Origin: Streptomyces sp. B93
Lineage (GTDB): Bacteria > Actinomycetota > Actinomycetes > Streptomycetales > Streptomycetaceae
Direction: 5' to 3'
DNA: 64,000 nt
Assembly (NCBI RefSeq): GCF_018070565.1
Contig: NZ_JAGPXL010000002.1
Coordinates: 1 to 64,000, forward strand
Shown: piece by piece, positions 17,661 to 26,317 of the stretch
Numbering within the stretch: the stretch's first letter is position 1
How the letters are laid out: each line of letters opens with the position of its first letter
Translations under genes and position numbers: made by a program
Notes under the pieces: generated by a model
What the model was told of the DNA's origin: nothing
Seen by the model: the letters and a program-made list of their open reading frames with translations, nothing else
Database searches by the model: none

Positions 17661-18509
17661 GTGGCCCACATCCAGACGCTCGACCCCACCGCGTCGCCGC
17701 TCCACTACTACGGCGGGGAACTGCGCCGCCTGCGCGAGGCCGCCGACCTGAGACAGGGCCAGCTCGGGGACATCATCTTCTGCACGGGCTCCCTGGTCGG
17801 CCAGATCGAGACGGCGAAGAAGGTCCCGACGCGTGACTTCTCCGAGCGCGTGGACGCGGCGCTGGGCACGGACGGGGTGTTCTCGCGGCTGGTCGGCCTG
17901 GTGCTGCGCAGCCAACTGCCGACGTGGTTCCAGCCGTACGCCGACATGGAGGCGCGGGCGACGTACATTTCGACGTACCAGGCGCAGGTGGTCTACGGCC
18001 TGTTGCAGACGGAGAGTTACGCGCGGGCGGTCCTGGCCACCGGTATGCCGGACGACCTCGACGGGCTGGTGGCGGCTCGCATGGAGCGTCAGCGCATCCT
18101 GGAGCGGGAGCAACCGCCCCTGGCGTGGGTGGTGCTGGATGAGGCGGTGCTGCTTCGACCCGTCGGCGGCCGGGAGGTCATGCGAGGCCAACTCAAGCGT
18201 CTGTTGGAGTTCACCGACCGCCGCTGGATGCACGTCCAGGTGCTGCCGAACTCGGCTGGTGCACACGCCAGTCTGGATGGGTCGTTCACCACGATGCGCT
18301 TCGACGACAACCCCGACATCATCTACACGGAGGATCTGATCTCGGGCCATATGACGGCCAACCCCGAGACGATCAGGGAGGCCGCGCTCCGTTACGCTCG
18401 ATTGCAGGCCGCGGCCCTCTCCGTGGAGGACTCGGCGGCGCTCATCGCCCGCGTGATGGAGGAACGCTATGGAGACCGGTCCCACCCTGAGGAACGCACA
18501 GTGGCGTAA
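17661..18509 (+). CDS. XRE family regulator with DUF5753 (Scr1-type)
   Basis: 282 aa. GTG 17661 is chosen because GGAGG lies 7 nt upstream, discarding 37 residues of open frame. N-terminal helix-turn-helix (LRRLREAADLRQGQLGDIIFCTGSLVGQIETAKKVPT) followed by the DUF5753 ligand-like domain (from about residue 95, WFQPYADMEARATYISTYQAQVVYGLLQTESYARAVL). Such regulators act with small DUF397 partners encoded immediately downstream; here the two genes overlap by 41 nt in different frames. Probably a morphology or secondary-metabolism switch; the target is unknown. Confidence 0.92.
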   Translation: MAHIQTLDPTASPLHYYGGELRRLREAADLRQGQLGDIIFCTGSLVGQIETAKKVPTRDFSERVDAALGTDGVFSRLVGLVLRSQLPTWFQPYADMEARATYISTYQAQVVYGLLQTESYARAVLATGMPDDLDGLVAARMERQRILEREQPPLAWVVLDEAVLLRPVGGREVMRGQLKRLLEFTDRRWMHVQVLPNSAGAHASLDGSFTTMRFDDNPDIIYTEDLISGHMTANPETIREAALRYARLQAAALSVEDSAALIARVMEERYGDRSHPEERTVA

Positions 18510-18738
18510 GTCCAGTTACAGCGGTAGCACCGGCGGCGAGTGCGTCGAGTGCACCGTCACCGACGGCGCCGCGTGGCGCACGTCCTCGCACAGCGGCAAC
18601 ACCGGCGGCGACTGCGTCGAAGTCGCCGCCGACTGCCCCACCGGCACCGTCCCCGTCCGGGACAGCAAGAACCCCTCCGGACCCATCCTCACCGTCGGCG
18701 GAGCCGCCTGGCAGGTGTTCGTCGACGGGCTGCGTTAG
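18469..18738 (+). CDS. DUF397 protein with two tandem modules
   Basis: 89 aa, ATG with GGAGG 6 nt upstream, overlapping the end of the XRE gene. Two copies of the DUF397 head are visible: WRKSSYSGSTGGECVEC (about 12-28) and WRTSSHSGNTGGDCVEV (about 35-52), followed by one shared C-terminal part (VPVRDSKNPSGPILTVGGAAWQVFVDGLR). Most family members have one head of about 60 residues, so this one has an internal duplication. Small cytoplasmic partner or antagonist of the adjacent XRE protein by family context. Confidence 0.92.
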   Translation: METGPTLRNAQWRKSSYSGSTGGECVECTVTDGAAWRTSSHSGNTGGDCVEVAADCPTGTVPVRDSKNPSGPILTVGGAAWQVFVDGLR

Positions 18739-19397
18739 TCCTCCGCCATCTCCCAGATCAGCAGCTCCGTACCCGCCACCAAGCCGACCGCCTCCGTGTC
18801 CTTCTCGTCCGTGAGCCTCGCCGCGTCGCCGGGGCCGAGTCGTTCGGCGCCCACCCGCACCTCGCCGCGTACGACATGGACGTACACGTACCGCCCGTCC
18901 GGGACCGCCGTCCGCTCCCCCTCCCCGAGGCGCCGCACGTGCAGCATGGCGCCCGCCTCGGGGAGGGCGTACGGCGTGGAGTCGGCGATGCCGCGGACGA
19001 TCTCGTAGAAGGGGTCGCCGCCGGGGTTCAGGGGGGCCAGCCACATCTGGAGGAAGGTGAGGGGCGCGTCGCCGTCGTTGCGTTCGACGTGGCGGACGCC
19101 GGACGCCGCGCTCAGGCGTTGGACGTCGCCGGGGCGGACCACCGTCTCCCGGCCCGTCGAGTCGCGGTGGGTCAGCTCGCCCGCGACCACCCAGGTCACG
19201 ATCTCCGTGTGGCTGTGGGGGTGTTCGGCGAAGCCCGCGCCCGGGGCGAGGTGTTCCTCGTTGCAGGCGATGAGGGGGCCGAAGCGGAGGTTGTGGGGGT
19301 CGTAGTGCGGGCCGAAGGAGAAGGCGTGCCGGGTGTCGATGCCCGCCTGCGGGTCGCCGCCCTGGTAGCGCTCGTCCGCGCGCCGTACGTCCATCAC
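18735..19397 (-). CDS. Pirin family protein
   Basis: 220 aa. Start taken as GTG 19397, immediately followed by an ATG at 19394; a TACGGT hexamer lies exactly 7 nt upstream of the GTG, so a leaderless mRNA is likely. Bicupin fold; the N-terminal cupin keeps metal ligands in CNEEHLAPGAGFAEHPHSHTEIVTWV. Pirins are iron proteins, some acting as quercetin dioxygenases. It ends 4 nt into the DUF397 gene end, convergent. Function in this organism unknown. Confidence 0.9.
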   Translation of the reverse strand: MMDVRRADERYQGGDPQAGIDTRHAFSFGPHYDPHNLRFGPLIACNEEHLAPGAGFAEHPHSHTEIVTWVVAGELTHRDSTGRETVVRPGDVQRLSAASGVRHVERNDGDAPLTFLQMWLAPLNPGGDPFYEIVRGIADSTPYALPEAGAMLHVRRLGEGERTAVPDGRYVYVHVVRGEVRVGAERLGPGDAARLTDEKDTEAVGLVAGTELLIWEMAED

Positions 19398-19489
19398 GTG
19401 TCCCACCGTAGCCCCGCCGCCGTCCCTCCCAGGAGCGCACTGCCGACCCGGCGGCGCACGCCCGGCGCCGGATAAGGCAGTCTTGTCCC

Positions 19490-20692
19490 GTGCCCGAACC
19501 CGAAACCACCGCCGCTGACGCCCCCGCGCCCGCCCACCCGCACGCCGCGACCCTGAAGCGGCTGGAGAAGTCCTCCGGCTCGCTCGCCGCGCAGGCCATC
19601 GCGCGGATGGACGAGACGCTGCCCTGGTACCGGGCGATGCCTCCGGAGAACCGTTCCTGGATCGGGCTGGTCGCCCAGGCCGGTATCGCCGCGTTCACGG
19701 AGTGGTTCCGGCACCCGGACGCCCCGCAGGCCATCTCCACCGATGTCTTCGGGACCGCGCCGCGCGAGCTGACCCGGGCGATCACGCTGCGGCAGACCGT
19801 GGAGATGGTGCGGACCACCATCGAGGTCATGGAGTCCGCCATCGATGAGGTCGCGGCGCCCGGCGACGAGAGCGTGCTGCGGGAGGCGCTGCTGGTCTAC
19901 GCCCGCGAGATCGCCTTCGCCACGGCCCAGGTGTACGCGCAGGCCGCCGAGGCACGCGGTGCCTGGGACGCGCGGCTGGAGTCGCTCGTCGTGAACGCCG
20001 TGCTCAGCGGGGAGGCCGACGAGGGGGCCGTCAGCCGGGCCGCCGCGCTGGGGTGGAACTCGCCGGAACACGTGTGCGTGGTGCTCGGGACCGCGCCCGA
20101 CGGGGACAGCGAGCTGACCGTGGAGGCCATCCGGCGGGCCGCCCGGCACGCCAAGTTGCAGGTGCTCACCGGGGTGCTCGGGGACCGGCTGGTGGTGATC
20201 GCGGGGGGCAGCGACAATCCGCTGGCCGTGGCGAAGTCGCTGATCGGGCCGTATGCGGCGGGTCCGGTGGTGGCCGGTCCGGTGGTACCGGACCTGCTGG
20301 CCGCGACCCGGTCCGCGCAGGCCGCGGCGGCCGGGCTGAAGGCGTGCACCGCCTGGCAGGACGCCCCCCGTCCGGTACTGGCGGACGATCTGCTTCCGGA
20401 GCGTGCCATAGCCGGGGACCCCAGCGCGCGCGAGCAGTTGGTGGAGGAGATCTACAGACCGCTGGAGGTCGCGGGCTCCGCGCTGCTGGAGACGTTGAGC
20501 GTGTACCTGGAGCAGGCGAGCAGTCTGGAGGGCGCCGCGCGGATGCTGTTCGTGCACCCCAACACCGTGCGCTACCGGCTCCGACGTGTGACTGACGTCA
20601 CCGGGTGGTCACCCTCCGATGTACGCTCCGCGTTCACCCTGCGCATCGCGCTGATCCTGGGACGTCTCGTCGACGGAGACCCCCAGTCCTAG
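19490..20692 (+). CDS. fasR: FasR, activator of the fatty acid synthase operon (PucR family)
   Basis: 400 aa from GTG 19490. C-terminal PucR-type helix-turn-helix (EGAARMLFVHPNTVRYRLRRVTDVTGWSPSDVRSAF) and a GGDEF-like middle region. In Streptomyces coelicolor the gene directly upstream of fabD is the established transcriptional activator FasR of fabD-fabH-acpP-fabF; position, size and domain plan match. A CAGTCT hexamer 6 nt before the GTG may be the -10 of a leaderless transcript. The fabD operator candidate begins right after its stop codon. Confidence 0.93.
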   Translation: MPEPETTAADAPAPAHPHAATLKRLEKSSGSLAAQAIARMDETLPWYRAMPPENRSWIGLVAQAGIAAFTEWFRHPDAPQAISTDVFGTAPRELTRAITLRQTVEMVRTTIEVMESAIDEVAAPGDESVLREALLVYAREIAFATAQVYAQAAEARGAWDARLESLVVNAVLSGEADEGAVSRAAALGWNSPEHVCVVLGTAPDGDSELTVEAIRRAARHAKLQVLTGVLGDRLVVIAGGSDNPLAVAKSLIGPYAAGPVVAGPVVPDLLAATRSAQAAAAGLKACTAWQDAPRPVLADDLLPERAIAGDPSAREQLVEEIYRPLEVAGSALLETLSVYLEQASSLEGAARMLFVHPNTVRYRLRRVTDVTGWSPSDVRSAFTLRIALILGRLVDGDPQS

Positions 20693-20693
20693 T

Positions 20694-20716
20694 GTTTTGT
20701 CGGGGGCCCACAAAAC
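20694..20716 (+). promoter_or_regulatory. Candidate FasR operator upstream of fabD
   Basis: GTTTTGT (20694-20700), 9-nt spacer, ACAAAAC (20710-20716): perfect 7-bp dyad in an AT-rich island, one base after the fasR stop codon and 66 nt before the fabD start. FasR is known to bind between fasR and fabD; that this dyad is the site is my inference. Confidence 0.65.
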
Positions 20717-20781
20717 CCCCTGCTGTTCTTCGTCCTTGTCCCCACGGGCGGCCGTGGCCGTCCACAAGAGAGAGTGTGAGA

Positions 20782-21693
20782 GTGCTCGTACTCGTCGCTC
20801 CCGGCCAGGGCGCCCAGACGCCCGGCTTCCTGACCCCCTGGCTCGAACTGCCCGGCGCCGCCGACCGCGTGGCCGCCTGGTCCGACGCCATCGGCCTGGA
20901 CCTCGCCCACTACGGCACCCAGGCCGACGCCGACGCGATCCGTGACACGGCCGTGGCGCAGCCACTGCTCGTCGCCGCCGGTCTGCTGTCCGGCATGGCA
21001 CTCGGTGACACGGCGCCGGACGCCGTCGCCGGGCACAGCGTCGGTGAGATCACCGCCGCCGTCCTCGCCGGGGTCCTCGACGACACCGCCGCCCTGAGCC
21101 TCGTACGCAAGCGCGGCCTGGCGATGGCCGAGGCCGCCGCGGTCACCGAGACCGGGATGTCGGCGCTGCTCGGCGGCGACCCCGACACCAGCGTGGCGCA
21201 CCTGGAGAAGCTGGGCCTGACCCCGGCGAACATGAACGGCGCCGGTCAGATCGTCGCCGCGGGCACCCTGGAGCAGCTCGCCGCGCTGGCCGAGGACAAG
21301 CCGGAGGGGGTGCGCAAGGTCATCCCGCTGAAGGTCGCGGGCGCCTTCCACACCCACCACATGGGCCCCGCCGTGGAGAAGCTGGCCGAGGCCGCCAAGG
21401 AGCTGACGCCCGCCGATCCGAAGGTCACCTACGTGTCCAACAAGGACGGCGCGGCGGTCGCCGGCGGCTCCGAGGTCGTCGAGCGGCTGGTCGGGCAGGT
21501 CGCCAACCCGGTCCGCTGGGACCTGTGCATGGAGACGTTCAAGGAGCTGGGCGTCACCGCGCTGATCGAGGTCTGCCCGGGTGGCACCCTGACCGGGCTC
21601 GCCAAGCGCGCGCTGCCCGGCGTGCGGACGCTCGCCCTGAAGACCCCCGCCGACCTCGACGCGGCCCGCCAGCTCGTCGCCGAGCACGTCTAA
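20782..21693 (+). CDS. fabD: Malonyl-CoA:ACP malonyltransferase
   Basis: 303 aa. GTG 20782 chosen because the protein family begins MLVLVAPGQGAQTPGF; another GTG lies two codons upstream. Transfers malonyl from CoA to acyl carrier protein, supplying extender units for fatty acids and often for type II polyketides. Catalytic Ser86 in AGHSVGEITAAV and His190 in AGAFHTHH. First gene of the fabD-fabH-acpP-fabF operon, likely activated by FasR from the dyad upstream. Confidence 0.97.
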   Translation: MLVLVAPGQGAQTPGFLTPWLELPGAADRVAAWSDAIGLDLAHYGTQADADAIRDTAVAQPLLVAAGLLSGMALGDTAPDAVAGHSVGEITAAVLAGVLDDTAALSLVRKRGLAMAEAAAVTETGMSALLGGDPDTSVAHLEKLGLTPANMNGAGQIVAAGTLEQLAALAEDKPEGVRKVIPLKVAGAFHTHHMGPAVEKLAEAAKELTPADPKVTYVSNKDGAAVAGGSEVVERLVGQVANPVRWDLCMETFKELGVTALIEVCPGGTLTGLAKRALPGVRTLALKTPADLDAARQLVAEHV

Positions 21694-21718
21694 GACGCCC
21701 GAAGGAGCCGACCGGAAC

Positions 21719-22720
21719 ATGGCGAAGATCAAGCCCAGCAAGGGCGCCCCGTACGCCCGCATCCTCGGCGTGGGCGGCTACCGGCCCACCCGGGTGGTGC
21801 CCAACGAGGTGATCCTGGAGACGATCGACTCCTCCGACGAGTGGATCCGCTCGCGCTCCGGCATCGAGACCCGGCACTGGGCGAACGCCGAGGAGACCGT
21901 CGCCGCGATGTCGGTGGAGGCCTCCGGCAAGGCGATCGCCGACGCCGGGATCGCCGCCGAGCAGATCGGCGCGGTGATCGTCTCCACGGTCAGCCACTTC
22001 AAGCAGACCCCGGCCGTCGCCACGGAGATCGCCGACAAGCTCGGCACCGCCAAGGCCGCCGCCTTCGACATCTCCGCGGGCTGCGCGGGCTTCGGCTACG
22101 GCCTCACCCTCGCCAAGGGCATGATCGTCGAGGGTTCCGCCGAGTACGTCCTGGTCATCGGCGTGGAGCGGCTGAGCGACCTGACCGACCTGGAGGACCG
22201 GGCGACGGCCTTCCTGTTCGGCGACGGCGCCGGTGCCGTGGTCGTCGGCCCGTCGAAGGAGCCCGCGATCGGCCCCACGGTGTGGGGTTCCGAGGGCGAC
22301 AAGTCGGAGACCATCAAGCAGACCGTGCCGTGGACGGACTACCGCGACGGCCAGGTCGAGAAGTTCCCGGCGATCACCCAGGAGGGCCAGGCGGTCTTCC
22401 GCTGGGCCGTGTTCGAGATGGCGAAGGTCGCCCAGCAGGCGCTGGACGCGGCCGGGATCAGCGCGGACGAACTGGACGTCTTCATCCCCCACCAGGCCAA
22501 CGAGCGGATCATCGACTCGATGGTGAAGACACTGAAGCTGCCGGAGACCGTCACGGTGGCCCGTGACGTACGCACCACCGGCAACACCTCGGCCGCCTCG
22601 ATCCCGCTCGCGATGGAGCGGCTCCTGGCGACCGGCGAGGCGAAGAGCGGCGACACCGCGCTCGTCATCGGATTCGGGGCGGGTCTCGTGTACGCCGCGT
22701 CGGTCGTTACCCTCCCCTAG
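21719..22720 (+). CDS. fabH: Beta-ketoacyl-ACP synthase III
   Basis: 333 aa, ATG with GAAGGAG upstream. Condenses short acyl-CoA primers with malonyl-ACP to start fatty acid synthesis; in Streptomyces it takes branched primers. Catalytic triad Cys122 (ISAGCAGFGYG), His258 (FIPHQANERI) and Asn289 (TTGNTSAAS) all present. 25 nt after fabD in the same operon. Confidence 0.98.
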   Translation: MAKIKPSKGAPYARILGVGGYRPTRVVPNEVILETIDSSDEWIRSRSGIETRHWANAEETVAAMSVEASGKAIADAGIAAEQIGAVIVSTVSHFKQTPAVATEIADKLGTAKAAAFDISAGCAGFGYGLTLAKGMIVEGSAEYVLVIGVERLSDLTDLEDRATAFLFGDGAGAVVVGPSKEPAIGPTVWGSEGDKSETIKQTVPWTDYRDGQVEKFPAITQEGQAVFRWAVFEMAKVAQQALDAAGISADELDVFIPHQANERIIDSMVKTLKLPETVTVARDVRTTGNTSAASIPLAMERLLATGEAKSGDTALVIGFGAGLVYAASVVTLP

Positions 22721-22825
22721 GCACTCCGTGCCGGATGATCTGTCCGGTGCGGGAGCGAACCGCAACACCCACCGCTCACGCGGTGGACGCCACACCCTCT
22801 GGAATATCAACGAAGGAGCGCCAAC

Positions 22826-23074
22826 ATGGCCGCCACTCAGGAAGAGATCGTCGCCGGTCTCGCGGAGATCGTGAACGAGATCGCCGGCATCCCGGTTGAG
22901 GACGTCCAGCTGGACAAGTCCTTCACCGACGACCTGGACGTCGACTCGCTGTCCATGGTCGAGGTCGTCGTCGCCGCCGAAGAGCGCTTCGACGTCAAGA
23001 TCCCGGACGACGACGTCAAGAACCTCAAGACCGTCGGCGACGCGACCGAATACATCCTCAAGCACCAGGGCTGA
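22826..23074 (+). CDS. acpP: Acyl carrier protein
   Basis: 82 aa, ATG preceded by GAAGGAG. Small acidic four-helix carrier of fatty acid synthesis. The phosphopantetheine attachment site is Ser41 in DVDSLSMVEVV. Encoded between fabH and fabF; the 105-nt leader gap and following hairpins suggest extra control to give high ACP levels. Confidence 0.98.
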   Translation: MAATQEEIVAGLAEIVNEIAGIPVEDVQLDKSFTDDLDVDSLSMVEVVVAAEERFDVKIPDDDVKNLKTVGDATEYILKHQG

Positions 23075-23130
23075 TCAACCGATCACATCCCTGGGCTGAC
23101 TGCCCCGCCACCCGGCGGTGGCGCCGTCAT

Positions 23131-23146
23131 CCCCGCCTCGGCGGGG
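23131..23146 (+). terminator. Hairpin between acpP and fabF
   Basis: CCCCGCC-TC-GGCGGGG, perfect 7-bp stem, preceded by a weaker CCGCC/GGCGG pairing at about 23104-23118. No long T run. Likely an mRNA-stabilising or attenuating structure that lets acpP be expressed above fabF. Confidence 0.55.
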
Positions 23147-23182
23147 GTTGTCCTCCTCCTATCAGCTGGAGAAAGAATTCCC

Positions 23183-24454
23183 GTGAGCCCGACCAATCGC
23201 ACCGTGGTCGTCACCGGTATCGGCGCAACCACACCGCTGGGTGGCGACGCAGCCTCGACCTGGGAGGGGCTGATCGCCGGACGTTCCGGCGTCAAGCCCC
23301 TGGAGCAGGACTGGGCCGCCGAACAGGCCGTCCGGATCGCCGCCCAGATCGCCGTGGAACCCACCGAGGTCATTCCCCGGCCGCAGGCCCGCCGACTCGA
23401 CCGCTCGGCGCAGTTCGCGCTGATCGCGGCCCAGGAGGCGTGGGCCGACGCCGGTTTCACCGCCAAGGCCGGTGAGGGGTCCGAGGTCGACCCCGACCGG
23501 CTCGGCGCCGTCATCGCCTCCGGCATCGGCGGCGTGACCACCCTCCTCGACCAGTACGACGTGCTCAAGGAGAAGGGCGTCCGCCGCGTCTCCCCGCACA
23601 CCGTGCCCATGCTGATGCCGAACAGCCCGTCCGCGAACGTGGGCCTGGCCGTGGGCGCCCGCGCGGGCGTGCACACCCCGGTCTCCGCCTGCGCCTCCGG
23701 CGCCGAGGCCATCGGCTACGCCATCGAGATGATCCGCACCGGCCGTGCCGACGTCGTCGTCGCCGGTGGTACGGAGGCGGCGATCCACCCGCTGCCCATC
23801 GCCGCGTTCGGCAACATGATGGCGATGTCCAAGAACAACGACGACCCGCAGGGCGCGTCGCGTCCCTACGACGTCGCCCGGGACGGTTTCGTCCTCGGCG
23901 AGGGCGCGGGTGTCGTCGTCCTGGAGTCCGCCGAGCACGCCGCCAAGCGCGGCGCCCGCGTCTACGCGGAGGCGGTCGGCCAGGGCATCTCCGCCGACAG
24001 CCACGACATCGTGCAGCCGGAGCCGGAGGGTCGGGGCATCGCCCACGCCCTGCACAACCTGCTGGACCGCACCGACCTGGACCCGGCGGAGATCGTGCAC
24101 GTCAACGCGCACGCGACGTCGACGCCCGCCGGTGACATCGCGGAGCTGAAGGCGCTGCGGAAGGTGTTCGGCGACGACGCCGACCACATGGCGGTGTCCG
24201 CGACCAAGTCGATGACGGGGCATCTGCTGGGCGGCGCGGGTGGTGTCGAGACCGTCGCGACGGTGCTGGCGCTGTACCACCGGGTGGCGCCGCCGACCAT
24301 CAACGTCGAGAACCTCGATCCTGAGGCGGAGGCGAACGCGGACGTCGTGCGGGGCGAGGCGCGGAAGCTGCCCGTGGACGGGCGGATCGCGGCGCTCAAC
24401 GACTCGTTCGGGTTCGGTGGGCACAACGTGGTGCTGGCGTTCCGGACGGTGTGA
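23183..24454 (+). CDS. fabF: Beta-ketoacyl-ACP synthase II
   Basis: 423 aa from GTG 23183 with GGAGAAAG upstream. Elongating condensing enzyme. Active-site Cys170 (VSACASGAEA), His310 (VNAHATSTP), Lys342 and His347 (ATKSMTGHLLGG). Last gene of the operon, followed by a hairpin. Confidence 0.98.
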   Translation: MSPTNRTVVVTGIGATTPLGGDAASTWEGLIAGRSGVKPLEQDWAAEQAVRIAAQIAVEPTEVIPRPQARRLDRSAQFALIAAQEAWADAGFTAKAGEGSEVDPDRLGAVIASGIGGVTTLLDQYDVLKEKGVRRVSPHTVPMLMPNSPSANVGLAVGARAGVHTPVSACASGAEAIGYAIEMIRTGRADVVVAGGTEAAIHPLPIAAFGNMMAMSKNNDDPQGASRPYDVARDGFVLGEGAGVVVLESAEHAAKRGARVYAEAVGQGISADSHDIVQPEPEGRGIAHALHNLLDRTDLDPAEIVHVNAHATSTPAGDIAELKALRKVFGDDADHMAVSATKSMTGHLLGGAGGVETVATVLALYHRVAPPTINVENLDPEAEANADVVRGEARKLPVDGRIAALNDSFGFGGHNVVLAFRTV

Positions 24455-24476
24455 CTGCGTCGCTTGAGCTGAAAAC

Positions 24477-24504
24477 GGCCCGGGTCCCTTTGGGGGTCCG
24501 GGCC
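24477..24504 (+). terminator. Terminator hairpin after fabF
   Basis: GGCCCGG (24477-24483) pairs with CCGGGCC (24498-24504). The stem extends through two G-U pairs and three C-G pairs to a TTT-type loop. It is preceded by AAAA, so on the minus strand the hairpin is followed by TTTT and could end transcripts from both sides. Confidence 0.7.
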
Positions 24505-24548
24505 ATCGCCGTTGGGGGTGTTTGTTGTGTGCCGGGTGCGGGTCCGTT

Positions 24549-24578
24549 GTGGCTGGTCGCGCAGTTCCCCGCGCCCCT
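24549..24578. repeat. Genus-typical hairpin repeat, copy 2
   Basis: GGCTGGTCGCGCAGTTCCCC then GCGCCCCT; the same 28-base core as at 14704-14733. It lies between the convergent ends of fabF and the DUF3145 gene. Confidence 0.75.
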
Positions 24579-24617
24579 GGGGACGTGCACGTCCCCTGCG
24601 CCTACAAGAAGCCGCCT

Positions 24618-25112
24618 CTACACCACCTGGTGGAGCCATCTCACCGGGGCGCCCTCGCCCGCGTAGCGGAAGGGTTCGAGTTCGTCGTCCCAGGGCTTGC
24701 CGAGGAGCTTGGCGATTTCGGCTTCCAGGTCCGTCTCGTCGCGTTGGGCGCGGACCAGGGCGGCGCGGAGGCGGTCCTCGGGGATGAGGATGTCGCCGTG
24801 GATGCCGGTGACGGCGTGGAAGATGCCGAGGTCGGGGGTGCAGCTGTAGCGCTCGCCCTCGGCGGTGGGGCAGGGCTCGGCGGTGACCTCGAAGCGCAGC
24901 AGGTGCCAGCCGCGCAGCGCGGAGGCGAGTTTGGAGGCGGTGCCCGCCTCGCCCTGCCAGGAGAACTCCGAGCGCCAGGTACCGGGCGCGGCGGGCTGCC
25001 GGATCCAGTCGAGGTTGACGCGGGTGCCCAGCACCCCGGCGACGGCCCACTCGACGTGCGGGCACAGCGCGCGCGGAGCGGAGTGCACGTACAGAACTCC
25101 ACGTGTCGTCAC
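24618..25112 (-). CDS. DUF3145 protein
   Basis: 164 aa from GTG 25112, with GGAGG 5 nt upstream. Soluble, no signal peptide. Begins MTTRGVLYVHSAPRALCPHVEWAVAGVLG and carries LRFEVTAEPCPTAEGERYSCTPDLG and the GIHGDILIPEDRLR segment typical of DUF3145, an actinobacterial family that I recall as commonly lying beside fabF. Role unknown; the conserved position suggests a link with lipid metabolism. Confidence 0.9.
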   Translation of the reverse strand: MTTRGVLYVHSAPRALCPHVEWAVAGVLGTRVNLDWIRQPAAPGTWRSEFSWQGEAGTASKLASALRGWHLLRFEVTAEPCPTAEGERYSCTPDLGIFHAVTGIHGDILIPEDRLRAALVRAQRDETDLEAEIAKLLGKPWDDELEPFRYAGEGAPVRWLHQVV

Positions 25113-25387
25113 CGGGACCTCCGGGCTGAGCGGGACTTGTGCGGTCGGGCGGGCGGCGGTGGCGGCATGGCCACGCTGATGGCGAGGCTACCGTGCGGCG
25201 GCGCGAGGAGTGTGACGTACCGTCGGTCCCGGGGCCGACAACGCCGCCCTTTCACCCGGCAGGACGCCTGTACGGGCGTATGGGCTCGCATGCGACGGGT
25301 CTCGCCGCGCGGCCGGGAACCCCCGCACGTTGTTATGGACGGGGGCGAGTGCGACGGGTACGGGACGAGTGAGGGGATCGGCGGGGC
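25113..25387. other. Intergenic region between DUF3145 and SGNH lipoprotein genes
   Basis: 275 bp between divergent genes. Apart from a slightly AT-richer stretch near 25330-25340 (GTTGTTATGG) I see no clear promoter pair, repeat or RNA gene. Confidence 0.4.
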
Positions 25388-26293
25388 ATGCGGAGTGGAA
25401 GCCACCGTGCGCGGGGCGCCCTCGCGGCGCTGACGGCGGCCGTGCTGGCGCTGGCGGGCTGTGACGCGGTCGGCGGTGACTCGGCCGTCCCGACGAGCGA
25501 GGGGTCGGGCAGCGGGCGGCCGTCGCCTTCGCCGACGCCGCTCTGGGACCGCAGTCCGGACTCGGTCGCGGCGGTCGGTGACTCCATCACCCGGGGCTTC
25601 GACGCGTGCGGGGTGCTGACGGACTGTCCGGCGGTGTCCTGGGCGACGGGCGCCAGCGCTGAGGTGAACAGCCTGGCGGTGCGGCTGCTGGGGCGTGCGG
25701 GGGCGGCGGAGCGCAGCTGGAACTACGCGGTGACCGGGGCGCGGATGGCGGACCTGCCGGGTCAGATGGCGCGGGCGGCGGCGCGGAGGCCGGAGCTGGT
25801 GGCGGTGATGACGGGCGCCAACGACGCGTGCCGGGCGACGCCGTCGCAGATGACGCCGGTGGCGGACTTCCGGGCCGACTTCGAGGACGCCCTGCACACG
25901 CTGCGCCGGTCCGCGCCCCGGGCGCAGGTGTACGTGGCGAGCGTGCCGAACCTGCTGCGGCTGTGGTCTCAGGGCCGGACGAACCCGCTGGGCAAGCAGG
26001 TGTGGAAGCTGGGCATCTGTCCGTCGATGCTGGCCGACGCGGACGCGCTGGACGCGGCGGCGACCTCGCGGCGGGAGTCGGTGCGGGAGCGGGTGGAGGA
26101 GTACAACGAGGTGCTGGCGGAGGTGTGCGCCGAGGACCGCCGCTGCCGGTTCGACGGTGGCGCGGTGTACGACTACCGCTTCGGGCCCGCCCAGTTGAGC
26201 CAGTGGGACTGGTTCCACCCGAGCAAGAACGGCCAGGCGCGGCTCGCGGAGATCGCCTATCGGACGGTGACGGCCCGACAGTCGCCGTCGTAG
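25388..26293 (+). CDS. SGNH/GDSL hydrolase, predicted lipoprotein
   Basis: 301 aa. Signal peptide with lipobox LALAGC (Cys25), then a Ser/Pro-rich linker, so the enzyme should be tethered outside the membrane. SGNH blocks: GDSITRG with Ser66, TGAND with Asn145, and DWFHP with Asp274 and His277. Hydrolyses an ester of unknown identity. Cysteines 74/80 and 211, 247 and 253 could form disulfides, as expected for a secreted protein. 24 nt before an aldose epimerase gene that has its own putative promoter. Confidence 0.88.
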   Translation: MRSGSHRARGALAALTAAVLALAGCDAVGGDSAVPTSEGSGSGRPSPSPTPLWDRSPDSVAAVGDSITRGFDACGVLTDCPAVSWATGASAEVNSLAVRLLGRAGAAERSWNYAVTGARMADLPGQMARAAARRPELVAVMTGANDACRATPSQMTPVADFRADFEDALHTLRRSAPRAQVYVASVPNLLRLWSQGRTNPLGKQVWKLGICPSMLADADALDAAATSRRESVRERVEEYNEVLAEVCAEDRRCRFDGGAVYDYRFGPAQLSQWDWFHPSKNGQARLAEIAYRTVTARQSPS

Positions 26294-26304
26294 CGGCCGT
26301 GACC

Positions 26305-26310
26305 TAGGGT
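26305..26310 (+). promoter_or_regulatory. Probable -10 of leaderless aldose epimerase gene
   Basis: TAGGGT, then 7 nt (TTCGCTC), then ATG 26318. No Shine-Dalgarno sequence before the ATG. Confidence 0.5.
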
Positions 26311-26317
26311 TTCGCTC

